Shown in pieces: positions 5,962 to 9,662 of a stretch of DNA of 9,662 bases (positions within the stretch are counted from its first letter, which is position 1; each line of letters begins with the position of its first letter). The DNA comes from CAYMWF01 sp964394085 [NCBI: uncultured Gemmatimonadota bacterium]. GTDB lineage: Bacteria > GCA-2686955 > CAYMWF01. The position numbers and the translations under genes are program-made. The stretch is from contig CAYMWF010000105.1 of assembly GCA_964394085.1 (NCBI GenBank), positions 1-9,662 on the forward strand. The letters run 5' to 3'. The notes below the pieces were generated by a model. That model saw only the letters and a program-made list of their open reading frames with translations. It was not told where the DNA came from and ran no database searches.

Positions 5962-7998
5962 ATGATATTCCTTAAGGACATAACCGGAAAACAACCGGGA
6001 GCCGGGAACGCTGCTGTTCTCGTATCGGCGGCTCTTCTGGGAACCGGATCTTTCGTTCTTTATGCCGCTACCGCATGCAGGACCATATTCGGCGGAGACA
6101 GCTGCGAATTCACCGCGGCGTCGTGTTTTCTGGGAGTGCCGCACCAACCCGGATATCCTCTATACACGATGACCGGCAGGCTCGCGGCAGCGGTTTCAGC
6201 CGATCCGGTGTTTGCGCTCAATCTCCTTTCCTCCCTGTTCGCCGCATCAGGAGTCGCGGTTTTCTTCCTGTTTCTGAAAAGGGCATACGGCTCCATGCTG
6301 CTTTCGGCGGCGGGGGCGATTCTGCTGGCGGTATCCGGAACGTACTGGTCGCTTGCGGTAGTCGCCGAAGTGTATTCGCTGCACCTGCTGTTTCTGACGC
6401 TGTCGTTCCTGGCGGCTCTTCATGCGGGAAAAACCAGCGGGGATCTCCGAAGCCTGGTTCTCGCCTCCTATATCGCCGGGATGGGAACCGCCCACCACCA
6501 ATCGTTCATCCTGGCCCTTCCATGCCTTGTCCTCCTGGCGAGACCGAAGCTCAAACAGGCGATTCCGGCTCTCCTGGCCTTTGTTTTCCCCGCAACCCTG
6601 TTCCTGTTTCCGCCGCTCCGTTCCGCCTGCGACCCGCTGATCGATTATGCCAACCCGGAAACCGCTTCAGCTCTCTTCGAACAGCTGGCCGGCGGCAACA
6701 GCAGGGGGCGGTTGTCGCCGTTCGAACCGGCGACCTGGATGAACTTCAAGACGTGCCTCTTCTCTTTTCTTCCGTCCGAAGCCGGACCCGTCGCGGCGGT
6801 TATGGCCGTTATCGGCTTTTTGTCGATTCTGTCGCTGGCCGGCGTTTCATCGCTTCTGTCGCTGACCGGCGTTTCATCGCTTCTGTCGCTGACCGGCGTT
6901 TCATCGCTAATTCCGTCGTCGGGGAAAACCGAAAACAAGCCCGGGCGATCCGCCGCCTGTTACGCTGCGGGAAAGTCGGGACGCGCAATCGGCGGGCCGG
7001 TTCACGACCGCTCTATGGCGAACCGGGTCACGGTTTCAATGCTGATCTACCTGGTCCCGGTCCTGCTTTTTTCATCATCCTACAGGATCCCCGATCCCGA
7101 GGGTTTCCTCGTTCCGGCGGTGATTCCGCTTATCTCGCTTTCCGTCGCCGGAATCCGGTTCCTGCAGAACCCGGCAAAAGCCGGCCGGGCGGCCGGGCTC
7201 GTTTCGGTGACGGGCGCCGCGGCGCTGCTGCTCTTTCCCGCCTGGAACTTTCCCCGGACATACTTCGAGAATGACAGGTCGAACTACAGGTTCATTTACG
7301 ATTACGGGAATAATCTGCTCAAAACCCTCGAACCGGAAGCGATACTGTTCGTTCCCACTGAATTTCATTACAGCGTGCTCGTCTGCCTGACGGAAATCGA
7401 GGGTTTCAGACGGGATGTGGATCTTATCGACATGAGCGGCAGAGTGACCCGGTTCGTGCCGTCATCCCTGGGCCAGGGCGGCGCTCATCCCGATTCTGGT
7501 AAAGTTCAACCCGCGACGCAGGATTCAGGCGCTCCCATTTTCGATCCCCGCGGCAGGGGAAGGAAAGAGGTCCGGAACAGGATCGTCGCCTCCATGATAC
7601 GGAGAGGAACTTTGGACCGCCCTGTTTACGCCTTCGACAGCGATTTCGGACCGGTGAACGGGTATTCCTTCCACCCCGCCGGATTTGTTACCAGGCTGAG
7701 CCGATCGCCCGTTGCCCTGCAGCATCTCCGTGAGATATGGCTCACCTACTCGATGGAAGGGATGTTCGATGGCTCGGTCTACAAAAAAAACGACAATCTC
7801 ACGAATATCATCCCAACCCTCGAGGCGAACTATACGAGGATACTTTCGAGTTTTCTCGATCCGGCATCGAAAATGATAAAACGGGGAGAGTTCGACCGGG
7901 CCGAAAACCTCCTCGACCGCGCCGCTTCCCTGGCTCCATCATACCCCGGGCTTCAGAAAATCCGGAGGGAACTGGAACTCGCCAAAAATATGAACTAG
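5962..7998 (+). CDS. DUF2723 membrane protein, GT-C/O-mannosyltransferase-like
   Basis: A 678-residue protein from the ATG at 5962. A first membrane helix (about 16-38) is followed by GGDSCEF (44-50) and HQPGYPLY (61-68), the hallmark of DUF2723 (usually GDSGE and HPPGYPLY). About ten further hydrophobic segments run to residue 428. From 440 on the protein is soluble and ends in a TPR-like helical pair (about 625-673). This order, DUF2723 then TPR, is shared with human TMEM260, a known protein O-mannosyltransferase, so sugar transfer outside the membrane from a lipid-linked donor is plausible. A 27-bp repeat is inserted at residues 290-316, followed by a hydrophilic linker (318-352). The frame is open much further upstream, but that part lies antisense to the DUF4870 gene; the chosen start puts 15 residues before the first helix, as in relatives. 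No Shine-Dalgarno is seen, which leaves the start somewhat uncertain. Confidence 0.85.
   Translation: MIFLKDITGKQPGAGNAAVLVSAALLGTGSFVLYAATACRTIFGGDSCEFTAASCFLGVPHQPGYPLYTMTGRLAAAVSADPVFALNLLSSLFAASGVAVFFLFLKRAYGSMLLSAAGAILLAVSGTYWSLAVVAEVYSLHLLFLTLSFLAALHAGKTSGDLRSLVLASYIAGMGTAHHQSFILALPCLVLLARPKLKQAIPALLAFVFPATLFLFPPLRSACDPLIDYANPETASALFEQLAGGNSRGRLSPFEPATWMNFKTCLFSFLPSEAGPVAAVMAVIGFLSILSLAGVSSLLSLTGVSSLLSLTGVSSLIPSSGKTENKPGRSAACYAAGKSGRAIGGPVHDRSMANRVTVSMLIYLVPVLLFSSSYRIPDPEGFLVPAVIPLISLSVAGIRFLQNPAKAGRAAGLVSVTGAAALLLFPAWNFPRTYFENDRSNYRFIYDYGNNLLKTLEPEAILFVPTEFHYSVLVCLTEIEGFRRDVDLIDMSGRVTRFVPSSLGQGGAHPDSGKVQPATQDSGAPIFDPRGRGRKEVRNRIVASMIRRGTLDRPVYAFDSDFGPVNGYSFHPAGFVTRLSRSPVALQHLREIWLTYSMEGMFDGSVYKKNDNLTNIIPTLEANYTRILSSFLDPASKMIKRGEFDRAENLLDRAASLAPSYPGLQKIRRELELAKNMN
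6829..6909 (+). repeat. 27-bp in-frame tandem repeat, three copies
   Basis: Units at 6829-6855, 6856-6882 and 6883-6909. The second and third differ only at the last base, and the first differs from the second by one base (GCC for ACC). Each codes for LSLTGVSSL (first copy LSLAGVSSL). Near identity points to recent slippage or duplication. It extends a hydrophobic helix of the DUF2723 protein by 18 residues and keeps the frame. Confidence 0.95.
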
Positions 7999-8033
7999 CT
8001 CACGGGCATCCATGCAAAAGGGATATGTTTCTC

Positions 8034-8062
8034 TTCTCGCCCGCCTTTCGATACTGTATAGT
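8034..8062 (+). promoter_or_regulatory. Candidate promoter of the activase gene
   Basis: TTCTCG (8034-8039), 17 bases, TATAGT (8057-8062), with GCCTTTC in the spacer, mirroring the element before the DUF2723 gene. It lies in the 100-base gap after the DUF2723 stop, so the activase need not depend on read-through. Confidence 0.4.
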
Positions 8063-8098
8063 TGCCGCCTTTGCTAACCTCCCGGAGGTGGACCAGCA

Positions 8099-8881
8099 AT
8101 GTATTTTATGGGAATCGATATCGGAAGCCTGACCTGCGGAACCGTCATCGTCGACGAGGAATGCCGGGTCATAGGTTCGTCTGTTGTGCCCACCGGGGCG
8201 AGAAACCAGGAGGCCGCCGGGCGCTCCAGGGAAGAAGCCCTCAACCAGGCCGGACTCACCCGGGAAGACATCTCGGCAATCATCTCAACCGGGTATGGCA
8301 GGGACCGGGTGGACGATCGACTGGCGTCGGTGACTGAAATCACCTGCCATGCGCGGGGCATCCGGGAACTGCTTCCCGGCACGAAACTGCTGATCGATGT
8401 AGGCGGGCAGGACAGCAAAGCGATACTCATCGACGACAACGGCAAAGTGATCGATTTCGCCATGAACGATAAATGCGCGGCGGGAACAGGCCGGTTTTTC
8501 GAAGTGATGGCCCGCACCCTGGAGGTTGATCTCGACGACCTGGGAGAAATGGATGCGAAAGCAACCAAAAATGTGTCGATAAGCAGCGTCTGCACCGTTT
8601 TCGCCGAAAGCGAAGTAGTCTCTCTGGTGGCTGACGGGACCGATCCCGCGAATATCGTCAGGGGTCTCCACTCGTCGGTCGGCTCACGCGTCGCTGCACT
8701 GGTGACCCAGGTCTCACGCAACCTTGAAGGGGCCTCCCCGGCCATGTCCGGAGGTGTAGCACGGAATGCCGGAATGGTAAGGGCGCTGAGCCGTTCTCTG
8801 AAGACCGAGATCACTGTTCCTCCCGAACCGGACCTGGTGGGAGCCCTGGGCGCCGCCCTGATAGCCCATGTCCGTTCCTGA
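8099..8881 (+). CDS. 2-hydroxyacyl-CoA dehydratase activase (HgdC/BcrAD/BadFG ATPase type)
   Basis: A 260-residue ASKHA-fold ATPase, the same length as HgdC of Acidaminococcus. In the family a homodimer holds one [4Fe-4S] cluster and uses ATP to drive an electron into a 2-hydroxyacyl-CoA dehydratase or benzoyl-CoA reductase. Seen here: phosphate-1 loop GIDIGSLT (5-12), STGYGR (63-68), phosphate-2 DVGGQDSK (100-107), NDKCAAGTGRFFE (123-135) with cluster ligand C126, SVCTVFAESEV (163-173) with ligand C165, and the adenosine motif SGGVARNAG (217-225). The Lys usual after the phosphate-1 loop (GST.SK in HgdC) is Gly14 here. GGAGG at 8084-8088 serves the ATG at 8099. No dehydratase subunit genes follow within the remaining 780 bases or precede it, so its partner must be elsewhere, or the role differs. 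Confidence 0.92.
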   Translation: MYFMGIDIGSLTCGTVIVDEECRVIGSSVVPTGARNQEAAGRSREEALNQAGLTREDISAIISTGYGRDRVDDRLASVTEITCHARGIRELLPGTKLLIDVGGQDSKAILIDDNGKVIDFAMNDKCAAGTGRFFEVMARTLEVDLDDLGEMDAKATKNVSISSVCTVFAESEVVSLVADGTDPANIVRGLHSSVGSRVAALVTQVSRNLEGASPAMSGGVARNAGMVRALSRSLKTEITVPPEPDLVGALGAALIAHVRS

Positions 8882-8887
8882 AACGGA
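8871..8887 (+). terminator. Weak hairpin over the activase stop codon
   Basis: TCCGTT (8871-8876), loop CCTGA, AACGGA (8882-8887). A 6-bp stem that includes part of the last codons and the stop region, with no T-run after it. A poor terminator candidate. Confidence 0.2.
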
Positions 8888-9566
8888 AACGGCGTCTCTC
8901 GAAAAAATATCTTCGAAAAAGAATTCAAAATAAATAGACAGGTCTATTTTAAGAAAAAGGGGGATCTATTTTTCTTTGTTTCCAACCCCGTTTCCGAAGG
9001 GTCGTGCTCTCGGCCCGGGATCGGACAGCCCTCATGAACCTTTTTCATTGCTTGGAACCTGTTCAGTGGAGCCGAATGATGCTGTGTGGTTTACCGGATG
9101 GGAGCTGCGAAGGGCGCTGCAGCCAGGCCCGATCAGCTTGGGAGTGGAGCTGCGATTTCCGACGCTTCTCAGGGCGAGGACCGTTATAGCGTGACGATAC
9201 AGCATGCCCGATCAGGCGGCGGGATGACCCTTTCTTTACCACTCCGGGGTATCGCAAGCCGGGAACAGCATGCGTTTGAAATATTGAAACAGCTGGAACA
9301 CCGGAAGCGACGCCTGAAATCCCCGGGGAGAATAACTCATTGAAAACACTCATCGTAACCAATCCCTTCTCAGAATCAGCAAATCACTGGAACCATAAAC
9401 ACGAGTGTTTCGATCGATCTCCTGGCACTCCGCACCACCGGTAATTCGAGGCCGGACTTTGTACCTTACCGCCGATTGAGCAAAGTAATTTCTCCCGCGC
9501 TAATAGCGTACAGGGTTCTTTCCTTTCACAAAAATATCGGATCGTGACAATTGGCCGATTCTCCTC
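8882..9566. other. Stretch without a recognisable gene
   Basis: The first 90 bases are AT-rich. Then come short open frames on the plus strand with no family resemblance I can name: 9086-9343 (85 residues, basic and Leu/Lys-rich near its end), whose TGA overlaps by two bases a TTG at 9340 that has GGGGAG 10 bases upstream and opens a 34-residue frame beginning MKTLIVTNPF and stopping at 9444; and an open stretch 9359-9547 in another frame with no ATG. These may be chance, or pieces of a decayed gene broken by frameshifts. A small dyad, AAACAC/GTGTTT, sits at 9397-9410. No tRNA or rRNA pattern is seen. Confidence 0.5.
8932..8949. promoter_or_regulatory. 18-bp palindrome, candidate operator
   Basis: AAATAGACAGGTCTATTT is an 8-bp perfect inverted repeat around AG, in an AT-rich stretch after the activase gene. 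The TAGAC/GTCTA half-sites resemble operators of some TetR-family repressors. No regulator gene or clear downstream target is visible in the window. Confidence 0.4.
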
Positions 9567-9662
9567 GTGAAAAAATATTATGAAAACTCGTTCGCCGCGT
9601 GAAGAATTATTATGTAAACCTTTTCTCCATGTGGAGAATTATTATGTAAACCTTTTCTCCAT
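9567..9662. repeat. 32-bp tandem repeats running off the window end
   Basis: Three head-to-tail 32-bp units: 9567-9598 (degenerate), 9599-9630 and 9631-9662; the last two differ at one base (GTGAAG against GTGGAG). The core is GAATTATTATGTAAACC. Each junction forms a dyad, perfect between the last two units: TTCTCCATGTGGAGAA (9625-9640). The 32 bases before 9567 keep only the end of the unit (CC..TTCTCC). The unit length is not a multiple of three, so this is not a coding repeat. Arrays of this kind occur at ends of some insertion sequences (for example subterminal transposase-binding repeats of IS21-like elements) and as iterons; neither is proven here. Confidence 0.85.

Noticed and set aside
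8074-8928. A 284-codon minus-strand frame opposite the activase gene
   Set aside because: Serine/arginine-rich antisense of a gene with all family motifs on the plus strand.
9567-9662. CRISPR array
   Set aside because: The units are directly adjacent with no unique spacers between them.

Overview
The window looks like chromosomal DNA of an uncultured bacterium with a GC-rich genome. A right-handed beta-helix protein ending in a choice-of-anchor-Q-like motif, a DUF2723 membrane protein with a TPR-like tail, a DUF4870 protein and a HgdC-type activase are a mix often met in FCB-superphylum and related environmental lineages. This placement rests on protein family content only and is tentative. 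The left edge cuts a gene and the right edge stops inside a tandem repeat, so the window could be a whole contig or a contig end.

Layout. (1) Positions 1-1127 hold the 3' part of a secreted beta-helix protein gene with a strict 26-residue GGG periodicity. (2) A modular GC-rich tandem array follows (1133-1330), ending in a strong hairpin. (3) A tightly packed plus-strand operon covers 1397-4294: a TIP30/HTATIP2-like NAD(P)-binding oxidoreductase, a NatA-like ABC ATPase and a NatB-like ABC-2 permease, with successive genes overlapping by 4 and 8 bases. (4) On the minus strand, converging on that operon, lie a DUF4870 membrane protein (5706 to 5314) and an SDR-fold protein (5199 to 4399) whose YxxxK catalytic pair is replaced. 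(5) A 255-base divergent region (5707-5961) is rich in dyads and contains a promoter-like element and a possible leader ORF. (6) A DUF2723 glycosyltransferase-like membrane protein (5962-7998) is followed by a HgdC/BcrAD-type 2-hydroxyacyl-CoA dehydratase activase (8099-8881). The same promoter-like arrangement appears upstream of both genes. (7) The last 780 bases hold no gene I can recognise: an AT-rich stretch with an 18-bp palindrome, a few short open frames of doubtful value, and a terminal array of 32-bp repeats that may mark the edge of a mobile element.

How the genes relate. The oxidoreductase/ABC genes almost certainly form one transcript coding for an exporter plus a companion enzyme of unknown substrate. 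The other genes do not make an obvious pathway together. The activase has no dehydratase partner subunits in view. I see no defence system, CRISPR array, rRNA or tRNA. The most unusual items are non-coding or degenerate: the 15/14/7-bp modular array, the 32-bp terminal repeats, the dyads in the divergent region and the altered active sites of the SDR and activase. I do not see convincing evidence of an undescribed multi-gene system.
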